From the NCBI GenBank assembly GCA_964036315.1, contig OZ038480.1:15732155-15796154 (forward strand): a stretch of DNA of 64,000 nt. Reading direction: 5' to 3'. Origin of the DNA: Acanthosepion esculentum (lineage: Eukaryota; Mollusca; Cephalopoda; Sepiida; Sepiidae). Of the stretch, positions 1-13,482 are shown piece by piece. The position numbers were made by a program, and so were the translations under genes. How positions within the stretch are numbered: position 1 is the first letter of the stretch; each line of letters opens with the position of its first letter. Below the pieces are notes generated by a model. The model was not told the origin of the DNA. It worked only from the letters and a program-made list of their open reading frames with translations, and made no database searches.

Positions 1-1291
1 TTCAACTGATTCTTTACAGTTCATTCATTATTATCACAAATTCTGAAAAAATTTTCACTTCCAAAACATTTTGTCATCATTTTAACAAAATGCATGCTTA
101 TTTTAAGTGCTGCCACAAAAGTTTTGTACAACATGTAGATACATAATTTGTCTGAATTTCTGGGATGAGTAGTTATTATTTACACTTTGTACATGTGAAC
201 AACTGACCTCATCTTTGTTGTGATAACAACAAAGATGAGGACAATAATCCGCATGTAAATAGTGTAAATAATGCAGATGCATCTTTGGGTGTTAAATTTA
301 ATAAAAAAAATGCATTATACCTAAGGTAACTCAGTAAGACATTAACAAGAAAGAATATACCTTAAAGAATTTATTTTCCTTAATTAATCTGCATAAATTA
401 ACTACTATTCTTGAGCAAGTAAACTTATTCACAAACATTTGATGAGTAACAACTCAGTATTTACTATCAGCTAAACAAACTTGAATAAGGATTATTAACA
501 AAACTGTATTTAGACCATTCTTCTGCCTTGAAAAAAATCAACATTTAAAATGTTTTTCTTTTTGGGGAGGTGTCCATACTTGAACACCAACCATTACTTC
601 TCATAGGAATTATGCAACAAACCCCTGCAGGTTCTTATAATAATTTCTATATTCTTAACATTGTAAAAACAATATTAAACTGTATCTATCTACTGATCTA
701 GAACAAGTTAGAGAACTCCTTTTGTCAGCCATAATAACAAGGATTATCTGATTAACTGATTTAGGATGGGCCAAGTAGTAAATAAATTGATTCACAAAGG
801 AATTTAGATCATTTTTTTCCCCTTACTGGATTATTCTTTAAGAAGCAGTTACTTATATTAAAAGAATATTTACTAGCCCAAGAAAGGATTAGTTAAGAAG
901 CTGAATATTCAAAATAATCCAGGCAATATTCAAGTCACATCTTGAACTTATTTTTTTGTTCTGAATTCTTAGTATTTAAGCCAAAGAATGGAAAATAGAC
1001 TGACTTAAAAAAATAAAAACCAAACCCAAAAATAAAAACTATTGAAAGATATCAACTGTATTTTCATTTCTTAATAAACAGACTTCAAGAGTTACCACTG
1101 AAGAACTCTTGTATTGTTTTGAAGCTTATGTAATTGTCCACATGTGGTATGTTTTGATGAGACTTGTTTTTCCAAGAGTTTTCCAGTATTGCTGATTGGA
1201 TTCTCCTGTATCTTGCATTTTAAAGCATCATAACTGACTACTGACAGTTTACTATTTCTGGGCTTTATTTCAAGGGACAAGTCGCCACCCC
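1..1291. other. AT-rich stretch without a recognised gene
   Basis: Apart from the palindrome at 174-275 I see only AT-rich sequence with short homopolymers and no coding signal that I can support. A AATAAA on the minus strand at 1264-1269 is discussed with the candidate exon at 1292-1378. Confidence 0.5.
174..275. repeat. Short foldback (palindromic) element
   Basis: A perfect 15-bp inverted repeat (207-221 and 226-240, CCTCATCTTTGTTGT) surrounds a 4-nt loop. Outside it the arms continue imperfectly as TTATTTACAC... on the left and ...GTGTAAATAA on the right. The same words (CCTCATCTTTGTTG, GTAAATAGTGTAAATAATG) occur in the much longer foldback at 51904-52232, so this is probably a collapsed copy of that family. 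Confidence 0.7.
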
Positions 1292-1378
1292 TTAAACAAA
1301 TTTAGGAGCAGTATTGTCAGTATTGTCACTTCTTTCCACTTCCCAAATTCTGCAAGCAGCTTCAGTAACTTTGAAACC
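1292..1378 (-). other. Possible terminal coding exon, unrecognised
   Basis: On the minus strand an AG acceptor (TTATTTTAAACAG) at 1379-1381 is followed by 28 codons and a TAA stop at 1292-1294. A AATAAA polyadenylation signal lies 23 nt downstream at 1264-1269. The peptide (ends ...DNTAPKFV) is compositionally protein-like, but I recognise no family. Another frame across the same DNA is also open for 62 codons, so this may be chance. The strand matches the phosphatase exon at 8867-9075, but the peptide does not resemble the end of that family as I know it. Confidence 0.15.
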
Positions 1379-1463
1379 CTGTTTAAAATAATGGTCAAAA
1401 TTTCTAAAAATCTCAATACTTGCATGCAAAAATATAATATATAAAACAAAAGGTACAACTGAA

Positions 1464-2037
1464 TATCAACCCATATGTGTTAATTAATGCCGAAATCTAG
1501 CTATGAAAATTCAAACTTATATATATTAATCATTTCATCCTAAGTAAGGCAATGAAGTCACTAAAACTCAAGAGGGTTACTGAGCATGAAAGAATATGAG
1601 AAAATGAAAATATTTTTAAGGAAAGTGAACAATAAAATGAACAGGAATTAAGACAGAAGATAATGATTGACATTGCATTAAATTTTTGAAGATCAAAGTT
1701 GACTGGAAAGCAAGAATTTGGAAGAGTTTTTCAAATGAGAAATGTGAGAGAAGAAACTATTAGCATAGAACTTATATCTAGCAGCCATTTCAACTGTAAA
1801 ATGATGAAGCCTTGCTACCAATCTAATACTGCACTTTGTAAAGTCTAGGTACCAAAGAGTAAAGTTCATCAGAATAATTACTATGAAAGTATTTGTAGAA
1901 AAGGCAGAGAGAAACTACATTACAGCAGTAGTAAAGTGACTGAAGATGCCAGTTGGTTGTTAGGTTGGTTTAGCAGCATGTCAACCCAGATGGGTTAATT
2001 AATGCCAAAATTTAAATATGAAAATTCAAACTTTATA
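1464..2037. repeat. Direct repeats of about 60 bp bracketing a LINE fragment
   Basis: The sequence around 1464-1525 (ATCAACCCATATGTGTTAATTAATGCC, then ATGAAAATTCAAACTT) recurs at about 1979-2037 (GTCAACCCAGATGGGTTAATTAATGCC, then ATGAAAATTCAAACTT). The LINE piece lies exactly between them. The copies have diverged, so this is an old long target duplication or a segmental duplication. Confidence 0.65.
1538..1955 (-). mobile_element. LINE fragment, 3' region (family A, jockey/CR1-like)
   Basis: This block can be followed word for word in 2968-3470, 23690-24130 and 62490-62880: 'AAGGCAATGAAGTCACTAA', 'ATCAAAGTTGACTGGAAAGCA', 'CATGAAAGTATTT'. In better copies the minus strand encodes the C-terminus of a non-LTR reverse transcriptase and the 3' UTR. 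This copy is full of stops. It is flanked by a long direct repeat (1464-1525 and 1979-2037). Confidence 0.75.
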
Positions 2038-2264
2038 ATTCAGGAGAATTACATTATTTTATGACTAAATTATAATTACTTAGATGCATTTGTTTTTTTA
2101 ACCAAATAATCTTACCAAAATCAAATGTTAAATCAAAATTTTACCAAAATCAAACAAAGAATGACAACTTGTTTCTCCTTAAAAGAAATGTGATTTTTTT
2201 TTTTTTTTTTTTTTTGACAATGTATGTCATGTCTTCAATTTTATTATAAAATGTATTGATGGCC

Positions 2265-2510
2265 ATTTGGCACCAAGATGCCAGGTCAGGACCAATAACA
2301 TTGCAAATTCTTCTTTATATTTTATCAAGAATCTCTAAATATTAAGCAGAAACATCAGCCCAGATATAGCAGCAATATTCAATGCAGAGGTGAATGGTAT
2401 AATTGTGTAAGATAGATTCTGGTGAGAAAAATTGTCTAAACCAATACAGTGAATCAACCTTCCTAACAGCAATTGATTCAATATAATCTTTCCACTTCAT
2501 GTCACTGGGT
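2265..2510 (-). mobile_element. LINE fragment (family A), RT/C-terminal part
   Basis: The words 'GCCAGGTCAGGACCAATAACATTGC', 'AAGATAGATTCTGGTGAGAAAAATTGTC' and 'TTCAATATAATCTTTCCACTTCATG' match 3420-3543 and 62870-63100 closely. It has diverged beyond any open frame. The T-run at about 2196-2216 lies just to its left. Confidence 0.7.
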
Positions 2511-2589
2511 GGGGGTGGGGGGAGAACTGAATAAATGATTCAATGATCATTTGAGAATTTAAGTTGTTGCAAGAAGTTACAACCATATA

Positions 2590-2805
2590 CGCAAATCACC
2601 AATTTGCCACTGGGTAGCATGCCACTAACGTTTACTGCTGGTGGCTCACTGTTAAACCACCGGCATGTTTCTTTCAGCAATGTTACCATTGGCAAACAAC
2701 CAGAGGCCCACCAAAGGCCTGCTGGTGGCTACCACCAGAGGACCATTGATGTTGCCATCGGTGGCCCGCCAGCAGGCCACTAGCAGCTTGCATGTAGGGA
2801 AGTGT
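2590..2805. repeat. GC-rich block with nested inverted repeats
   Basis: This block is clearly GC-richer than its surroundings and built from variants of GCTGGTGGC/GCCACCAGC. A perfect 10-bp inverted repeat, GGCCTGCTGG (2716-2725) with CCAGCAGGCC (2769-2778), is the core. Phrases such as CCACCAGAGG and GGCCCACCA alternate around it. There is no ORF. It may be a MITE or a decayed satellite unit; I do not recognise it. Confidence 0.55.
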
Positions 2806-2967
2806 TTCAGTTGCAAAAGAAGTCAATAAAAGCAAAAATCTAATAAGAAAGGATCTTGCCAGTAGTCATTAGAATTATTAAATCTACAAGATCCCATTTG
2901 CAAAAAGCTACATCTCTATAATAAGTGATTCTTTTTTATCCTCTTTATCTAAAATGTTTTTATCTTT

Positions 2968-3543
2968 GTTTTTTTTTGTTTTTGTTTTTTTAAATCGGTA
3001 TCACCCTGAGCAAGGTAATACAGCCACTAACACGCAAGAGGTTACAGGGTGTGGAGGAATTAGGAACAGAAACATTAGTAATGAGTAGAAAGAACAAGGA
3101 GCAGTAAGGAGGACAGTAGATAGCAATTGACATTACAATTAAATTTTTGCATATTAAAGTTGGCTGGAAAGCATAAAGCTAGAAGAGAGTTCCACAAACA
3201 AGTGTGAGAAAAGAAACTGTCAGTATAAAAGTCATTGCATCATCTAGCTAGCTCAACTGTAAATTGATGAGATCTTGCCATCAGTCTAGTATTGCACTTA
3301 AATTAATACAGTCTAGGAACCATAGTGAAGAGCTCATCTGAACAATTACAATGAAAGTATTTATAAAAAAGCACAGAGAGGCAACCTTACAGCAGTGAGC
3401 AAGTGAAAGAGGATAAGCTGCCAGATCAGGACCAATGATATTGCTGATTCTTCTTTGGATCTTATCAAGGAGCCCCAAGTAAATAGCAAGTGCACCAGAC
3501 CATATATGACAGCAATATCCTAAGCATGGATGAATGGTAGACT
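2968..3543 (-). mobile_element. LINE (family A), 3' half, split by the LTR element
   Basis: Minus-strand non-LTR retrotransposon. A T-rich run (about 2968-2991, the poly-A tail on the minus strand) is followed by the 3' UTR and the end of the RT protein. The frame at 3281-3478 reads LLDKIQRRISNIIGPDLAAY, which is typical of the region after the RT domain in jockey/CR1-type LINEs. It breaks at the 5-bp sequence AGACT (3539-3543) and resumes at 7947, so both halves are one older LINE copy interrupted by the LTR retrotransposon. Confidence 0.85.
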
Positions 3544-3932
3544 TGTAGACAGTAACGACACAAAATAAATTTCACAGTGACACGAGCTGTTCTTCTCAGC
3601 CGTCGCTACACAGAAAGAGACTTCAATACTCCTTTCCACCGGAATCAGACGTACAGGCTATAACCGCCTCTTAGTACGCTAGTCAGTCAGTTCGTACGTC
3701 CAACTCTATTCCACGAAGTCCGCCGAAAAACTGAATCTCTCTGTGCCGCTAACGTTTCCTTTTTATGGCACTCCGACACTGCAAAATTTGCATACGTTGT
3801 TGCGCAATCTCGTTCTGAACGAGACCGGCGCGCATAAAACGCGTCTTCACACGTGGCCATGTTTCTTGCCGGATTCGCCACGCAGGCAAGACACGTCCGT
3901 ACGCGCTTTGAGTTCCTAGGTAAGTCATCACA
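3544..3932 (-). repeat. 3' LTR (389 bp)
   Basis: Identical in length to 7558-7946, with one mismatch at 3840. On the minus strand it starts TGTGATGACTTACC and ends GTCTACA. Its inner border follows the purine-rich tract at 3933-3941. A frame (3687-4037) runs from the internal region into this LTR; its start is a GTG codon, so it is not good evidence of a separate gene. Confidence 0.95.
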
Positions 3933-3941
3933 CCCCTCCCT
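3933..3941 (-). other. Polypurine tract
   Basis: On the minus strand AGGGAGGGG abuts the 3' LTR directly. This is the position and composition expected for the plus-strand primer of reverse transcription. Confidence 0.85.
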
Positions 3942-5144
3942 GATCTCATGATCACAAAGGTGGCAGCTCGGCGGCGGTCGTTTCCGACGGGTGCTTCTGC
4001 GTAAGGGCAGGGCGGGGGGCTCTGATCTCGCTCCCACTTCGGGTAGAGCGTCAACGGGGGAATCTGCTACTCTCTTCAGATGGATCGACGCATTCCACGC
4101 TCTCCTCCAGCAGCAAACTTTCCGCCCCGCTCTCAGACGTGTCGTCGGTATCTTCCTCAGACGCGTCGTAACTGCGGCGCGGGCGTAAATCCTTAACGTG
4201 GTGGGGTATTCCGTCCACCAGACATGACTGCGGGCTGATTACTTGCGACACCCGACCCTCGTTGAATTTGGTGGTGCACCGACTCATAGGCGCCTTGACC
4301 CACACGCGATCCCCGACTTGGTAGGGACCGTTCCCAGGGTCTAAAGTAGTTGTAGGGGCGTCAATCCCTTTCACCCTCAGTTCGTACTGGTGGATCCTGT
4401 TGGCGGGCGCAGTCTGGGGTGATGTACCGTCTTTTGGTGTGACGTTGTACCAGTAGACGGCTTCCTGGATGGTACAGCGCATTCTTGCCGCAATTCGCTT
4501 CACTGTACGGTGGCATCGCTCCGCTATGCCATTCCCAGCTGGGGCATATGCACAACGGAACCGCAAGTTGACGCCCCACCTGCGCGCGAAGGCTCCGAAT
4601 TCCCTGCTGCAGAAAGCTGGGTCATTGTCCATGAGTAGCTCACGGGGTGGGCCCCGCTCAAGGAACACTTCATTTAGCTGGCGAATGACGGCCGCCGAGT
4701 CTTGTCTTGCCAACTGCTTCCAGAGAGAAAAACGCGACGGGCCGCAATCTGTCAGCGTCAAGAAATGATGGGCACCATAGTGGGTGATATCCATCCCCAG
4801 TCTGTGCCAGTTCTCACATACCTTGAGCTTTCCCTTTTTCCAGCGCACTGGTGCGGGGTCTATGGACTGACATTCCTCACATGTCCGTACAGCTGATCTG
4901 ACGGCTGCTTTGGTTGTTGATGGACAGACTCTCCTCGCAAAGTAGGTGGTACGCCGCACTCCTGGGTGACCACTGTTCCTGTGGATGGACATGATTTGAT
5001 CTACATCCAGTTCGTCCACATGGGTGGCGCCAATCATTGGCCTGGGCCCATTGCTCGTCTTCATCGAGTCAAACCACCGCTGCGGTACTCTTGTCAGTCC
5101 ATCAGCTATATTCAGCGCCGAAGGGACCAGTGTCACATTCACGG

Positions 5145-7946
<2,802 letters not shown>

Positions 7947-8400
7947 AGACTTATGCAAGATAGATTCCAGAGAGAAAAATTGTTTCACCCACAGCATAGC
8001 ACCAAGGACAGAGCCCTGTGCGACACCTGCATTAGTATGAAAGCATGTAGATGAGTGGCCATTCAAGACAACTTTCATTTCACAATTAGATAGGAATGCC
8101 TGGATCAGCTGAAAAATGTGTCCAGAGATACTACAACTTTTCAGCTTGTGGAGAAGACTTGAATACCAGAACCTGTCAAAGGCCTGTCCAATGCTACAGC
8201 CCAGGCTTCACCATTTTTACCTGAAGCATGATAGACTTTCTGAATTTATTAGTACATCAGCAGTTGACCTGGAAAAATGAAAGCCATATTGCTTGTCTGA
8301 GAAAAGGACCTATGATATGATGAACCAATTCAGCATTGATTAGGGCCTCTAGGAGTTTTGTCTTTATTAGATTTGTGCATAAAAGTGTAGCAATTTACAA
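7947..8400 (-). mobile_element. LINE (family A), RT-domain half to the right of the LTR element
   Basis: Continues the LINE of 2968-3543. Text such as CTTTCATTTCACAATTAGATAGGAA and CTACAGCCCAGGCTTCACC matches 63480-63640. The minus strand reads the RT signature AQGSVLGAMLW, but the part between the FSLES segment and this motif, present at about 63030-63390, is deleted near 7985. A frame at 7701-8078 fuses this RT piece to LTR sequence; it is an insertion artefact. Confidence 0.85.
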
Positions 8401-8866
8401 AGCTTTTAGTATGGCTCAAAGCCACATTAGAGGAAACTGGTGTAGAAAGATTATGCTACAGCAGTCTTGCAATTGAAAGGAATTGCTTACTTAACACCAA
8501 GAATAAAAGAAGAAAATGAAGCTCTGGTTTTAACCTTGACTAAACCCTAACCCCATCCAGGAGATAGAAAGAATTCTCAAGAATAAATAAAATTCACTAC
8601 AGATTCACAGACTTTTCCCAAAGAAGCCAAACTTTTTGCTACAAAACAATGGAACATTAATATCAATGTTCATACTCAAAGCTTGCTGAATAACAAGGAT
8701 GTGAATAAGAGATACGCAAGTAGAGAAAAGGACAGGTGGTAGAGGTTATTAGAAAGAATAGAATAGGTACGAAAATATATTAAAGTAAATAGAGACAGAG
8801 TTTAAAAATAAAGCCATAAAAGGTGTAGATAAAAATTGAGACTAAGTAAAGCAAAAAATTACTTAC
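8401..8866. other. Intron-like sequence, nothing recognised
   Basis: AT-rich unique-looking DNA between the LINE relic and the phosphatase exon. No ORF or repeat I recognise. It lies downstream of the exon donor, so it is presumably intron. Confidence 0.5.
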
Positions 8867-9075
8867 ATTAAGTTCTGCCCTATACAGGTAATGTCTCCCA
8901 AGAGGATTACTTTCATTAAAGTAGACAACCTTGCTTGAAACTGTGTTGTTTAAAATCTTTGGATGCTTCCCATATCTTACTTGACTTGTACAGTTCACCA
9001 CTGTGGACCATACGACCACCATATCATGGACAGTGTTTCCATAGGCCAAGTGAATGCCATGGAGTTGGCAATTTT
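8867..9075 (-). CDS. Exon of a purple acid phosphatase (ACP7-like), N-terminal domain
   Basis: A 209-bp minus-strand exon is bounded by a pyrimidine-rich acceptor (CTTCTTTCCAG) and a consensus donor (GTAAGT at 8861-8866). It begins with two bases completing a split codon (phase 1) and ends on a codon boundary. The peptide includes HLAYGN, DMVVVWST and SQVRYGK, then NESNPLGRHYLYRAELN. This is the pattern of the fibronectin-III-like domain that precedes the metallophosphatase core in animal purple acid phosphatases, enzymes that hydrolyse phosphomonoesters with a dinuclear metal centre, usually secreted or lysosomal. Asn-X-Ser/Thr sites (NCT, NNT, NES) fit a secreted protein. Neighbouring exons are not identifiable here, so introns of several kb are implied on both sides. 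It has no stop or frame break. Confidence 0.75.
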
Positions 9076-9856
9076 CTGGAAAGAAGAAAAAAAAAATTAT
9101 AATTGTGAACTTTAATATGGCATGAATCAATAAAAAAACAACTTAGACAAAAAGACAGAAAAAATGCTTAATGGTAATAAGAATTCAATTTAGAAAACAA
9201 GGCAGATGATTCTAAGACCTGTTCCAATCTCGTTCTTTTGCAATCTGTTGCAACAATGTTTCAGCCAATCAATATCTTTAACATTCTAAAGGTACACAAA
9301 CTCTATGAAGGGAGGGTATATCTTACTTTTTTCATGTAATGCCTACCAATTCATTAAAATGATAAAACCAGAAAAATGGTAGCAAACTGATCCGACTGAT
9401 CCTCACAGTAGCTCATGTGATGCAGAAAATTCCATATTTTGTAAACAAGAATTGATCTCCAAAACTTTCCTTGCCAAACAAAGAAATCTATACATGCCTG
9501 ACTTCTAGAATTTCTACCATTTTTCTAACACTTCTGGGAGGCTCAATTTATTACTTGAGCCTCATCACAGAAAAGGTGGTTTGAGCTCTTCTACAATATG
9601 GTCTGCCATGCCAGATTTTCTTTCAACTATGGCTTTCCTATATTCCTTGAGTTTGACTTTTAAAGGATTGGCTAGTTTCTCCTTTATATTTTTATTTACA
9701 TTTGTATGGAAGATTAGATTTTGCTATAAAAGGCTTTAGCAATAAATTCCTACTTCTAAACATTACAAAAATAAATCTTTTAATTATATATAAATTTAGG
9801 TTTATATTTCTCTGGAATTTATAGTAGATTAACAATACGTTTAGCAAATATCGGTG
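9076..9856. other. Probable intron upstream of the phosphatase exon
   Basis: AT-rich sequence with no recognised repeat. The short frame at 9692-9886 (minus) shows no family resemblance and overlaps the mariner end. Confidence 0.45.
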
Positions 9857-10724
9857 TACAGAGTACGATAGGTAAACTGTCGCCATTTTATATTTTTAAT
9901 TTTTTTGCATCGCATGCTTGTTCCTGATTTTGTTGACTGCACAGTATAGTAGGGTCAGTTGGGCACCGTCTGTCAGAAAAAAAGCAGCATGAAGCAATTC
10001 CCTCCACCAGAAATTTGTTAACAGCATGCTGTACTGCTTGACATTTGTACTGGAAGTTCCAATATGAACATTTCAGAGTGTTTGGGCATCAATCTGAAGA
10101 CAGTGCAGAGGATTCATAAAGAGTTGGGCGAGTCTAATGTTGATTACATGATGTTTGGTATGATCACTAGTGATAGCAATATTATGCTTCCATTCATCTT
10201 CCCACAGGACCTCAGACTCAACAAGGAGGCCTACATCAAGTGTCTTGAGGAGGTACTGCTGCCCTGGGTCAAGAGGGTGGCTGCTGGAAGATCCAACAGG
10301 ATGCTGCATCATGCCACATGTGCAGGAGAATCCAGTGATGGCTGTCAAACAATTTCTGCAACCACATCAACCCTTACATTTGGCCACCTAACTCCCCAGA
10401 CTGCAACCCCCTTGATTATTATGTGTGGGGCACAGTTGAGCAAGAGACTAACAAAACTCCTTGTAACAGCAAAGATGAACTGAAGGCAAGGGTTATAGCA
10501 GCATTCACTCTTAAACAAAGAGAGCATCCAGAAGAGTTGCAGGAGATTCTGAAGTCATCTGGAGGTTGTGTATGAAGCCAATGGTGGTTTTATTGAATAA
10601 ATTTACTCAATAGTTTTTCAAAATATTTTTGTTTAATTTTGGTAAATATATCTGTTAAAATATCTGTCAGTGTTATTTTCATTTTTGCATAATTTAGATA
10701 ACAATTTATCCATCGCACCCTGTA
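9857..10724 (+). mobile_element. Mariner-type DNA transposon with TIRs and TA duplication, internally deleted
   Basis: TA at 9857-9858 and 10723-10724 flanks an 864-bp element. The ends are inverted: CAGAGTACGATAGGTAAACTGT on the left, and CAGGGTGCGATGGATAAATTGT as the complement of the right. Broken plus-strand frames give a transposase: helix-turn-helix NISECLGINLKTVQRIHKEL, then MITSDSN...FIFPQ, then WPPNSPDCNPLDYYVWG, the Tc1/mariner catalytic end. Between the helix-turn-helix and the central core a few hundred bases present in the copy at 16158-17518 are missing, so the first catalytic region is lost. Nonautonomous relic. Confidence 0.88.
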
Positions 10725-13482
10725 CACACGTGAAGGCTTGCTTAAAAGATTGCTACACACAATCTTAAATTTATCTTCCCACTCATGTGACCTTGTGCTA
10801 CACCAAGCCTAATAAATCTATATAGTAGACAACAACATAAGTAATTTTTTAGATTACCAATCAGAAATATCACTAAGCCATCAACTGAAATAGCTAATTT
10901 ATATAAGAGAACATAAGGAAAAAAGTTAACTGGTTTTAGAAGATTTGTAACTGGAAAGAAAATTAATATTAAATTAAGAATTTAATGTTAAAGTATCTAA
11001 ATATTGGAATGACCAAAATTGTTTGTTCTGATTTTCTCATGAGGTGGCATTAGTAGCATTTAGTTTAAATAATTTGATGAGTTTTTTAAAATTATTTTTT
11101 TCATTGGATAGTGACAGCTGATATATCAGTGTACATGTTTTTGTCAAAATTAGTGTATTTTTATTTATTGATTCTCACACTGAAGATAAAAGAATGTAAG
11201 CAACATCATTTTTATAAGAAAGGTAAAAATACAATTCAAATGCAAAATAACACTGTTATGGTTGATAGCAAACAAATCAAGACATGATAAGAATCAATGT
11301 TATATAATGTCAGAGACATTTAACTTAATCAAAATATCCAAAACTTTAAGCTTGGTTATGTTAGTCACTTTGATGTGTGGTTTCCATATAGGGAAAAAAA
11401 ATACCAGACTACATTTTAAAATTCTACAGGTAATGAAAAGTGAAATCAGAACAATGTAAAAGTTAGTTCAAGAATTAATGGCCTGTCAAACAATAGTAAC
11501 TATAAACAGTTGAATGAATACCACACCATGACTGGAATGATACCACTGTGTACTCAGTTCATTCAGCACTGGGTGTTCTACACTTTTAATTTACTCAAAT
11601 TAAGTTGAGCTTCATAAATACCAATTGGGTACCTACTGGAGTATAATTTTTAGCAAGTTTATATCATTTGCTTGTGTAGTGAATCTGACCGTCACTGGAT
11701 AAACTTTAATAGTATCCTAAGCTCGACTTTGGACACCTACAGTAGTGTAAAAATGTAAACATTCAAAAAGTTAGTATGATTGTCATTGAATGATCTACAA
11801 GCATAGACTTTTACTAGATTAATGTAAACTAGAAAATATTTGAATAGTCAAGTGTCAAAATTTATCACTACTAAAATGGAATTTAGAAATATCAGGTGCA
11901 AGAAAAGCTTCGTAAAAGTTGTCTAAACAGTTTGATAAATCTGGACATTTAAGATTTCAATGACAAAAAAATTGAATGACCAAAAGGAGAGCTTTTGCCA
12001 AATTAGTTAAACAGAGTGTGACAAGGGTTAACCTTTGTTTTCTAGTGAACCGTCCATCAAATATTCAGAATAGAGTAGCATTTTACAGATAAACAAGCAA
12101 CAAATTTCTTTAAGCCAAAAGTTGATCGTTAAGCTCATTGAAATGTCAACCATTAATTTTGCCTCTGGTGGTTTTTCAGTGGGAAATGCTGGAATAATTT
12201 GGTTGATGGTTAGGAAGCAAGCTGACCAAGAAGAGAAATTGGCTTGGATGTTAGAAAATGGTAATCAAAGGCAAACAAAATTGTGCTTATTTAGTTATTT
12301 ATTTTTTTAATATTATAAAGTTACTAAAAGAATAAAAGGGAATGTTTTAAGCCCAAACCATTGATCAAATGATCAAGAATTTTTAAATTCCATTTTTTGG
12401 TTGAACTTTTCAGAACCTTTATCTACCTACCTATCTACCTCACTCATACACACTTCTGTAATAAAGCACTTTCATTGATAATATGCAGATGCTAGTGATC
12501 AGATTAAATATATTAAATATCCACAGAAATTAATTATAAGGCAAGTCTTTTAAGAATAACAATACAAAATTATTTACTTTCAAAATGTGGCTATTTCCCT
12601 TCACCCCACACACACAGTCTTGGAGATGTGACAACTCCCCAATTCAAGCTGTTTTAAGTTCTAGATGACCTGACTCACATATGTGTCTTTTTCGACCATG
12701 TTTATTTCTTTGGATTTTTCTTCTGGGGAAGATGTTCCACTAAATATTCAGAGAGCATGACTGACTTGGCAACATATTACATTAGACAAGCAATCCTACG
12801 AGGAGAATGTTAAATCAATTTTTGAGTTTCTGTATAATTTATTTTATTACCATAAACTTTCATCTTTGGATGGCTGTGACTTGAATAAAGAACGAAAAAC
12901 ATATTTCAGGAAAGCTATTCTCTTATTTAACATCCCTCCCTATGAAACAAAGATAGCAACTGTTGCATTTCTTCAAAGATTAACAATTATTATTGCCTAT
13001 TTTTTTGTGCACAGCAAACATTTTTGGCTTTCTTAGAACATGTGTTTGCATTTGATCACAACCAGTAGCATGGCGGAACACCCACTGGCACTGAGAAAGG
13101 CTTGGATTTTATATTATAATTAATAAAAAGCTAGACGTTTTTTTCAATTCCCATTTAATAGCTTGCCTTAGTTGTCTCAACCAACTTGTGGATATCATAC
13201 CTATCTCCTCATATCAACAAAGTATTCTTCTAAATCAGAAATGAATTAGATATAAGTTCTTTTCACTTTCTAATTTCATTAATTCTATATATTGGTGAAA
13301 TTTACTTATTTGGGAATCTATCTAATATCTTTTTTTTCTGATTCTAACTCTTTATCTCCTTTTTCCTTCCAACCTTTCATGATCTAATTTCTATTGTTTC
13401 ATAGGTGCTTCTGACAGGTCACCTTATCCGTCAACATGTTTATTTTTTTAAGTGTTAACAGAATTCATCCCTTGGTACTCGA
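10725..13482. other. AT-rich interval, no gene recognised
   Basis: No ORF longer than about 65 codons and no repeat I could match within the window. A short CTAC/CTAT stretch occurs near 12421-12440. Likely intron or intergenic DNA. Confidence 0.45.

Noticed and set aside
4361..4768. Several overlapping frames on both strands inside the LTR element
   Set aside because: They are shadows of the integrase and RT frames in GC-rich DNA, without motifs of their own.
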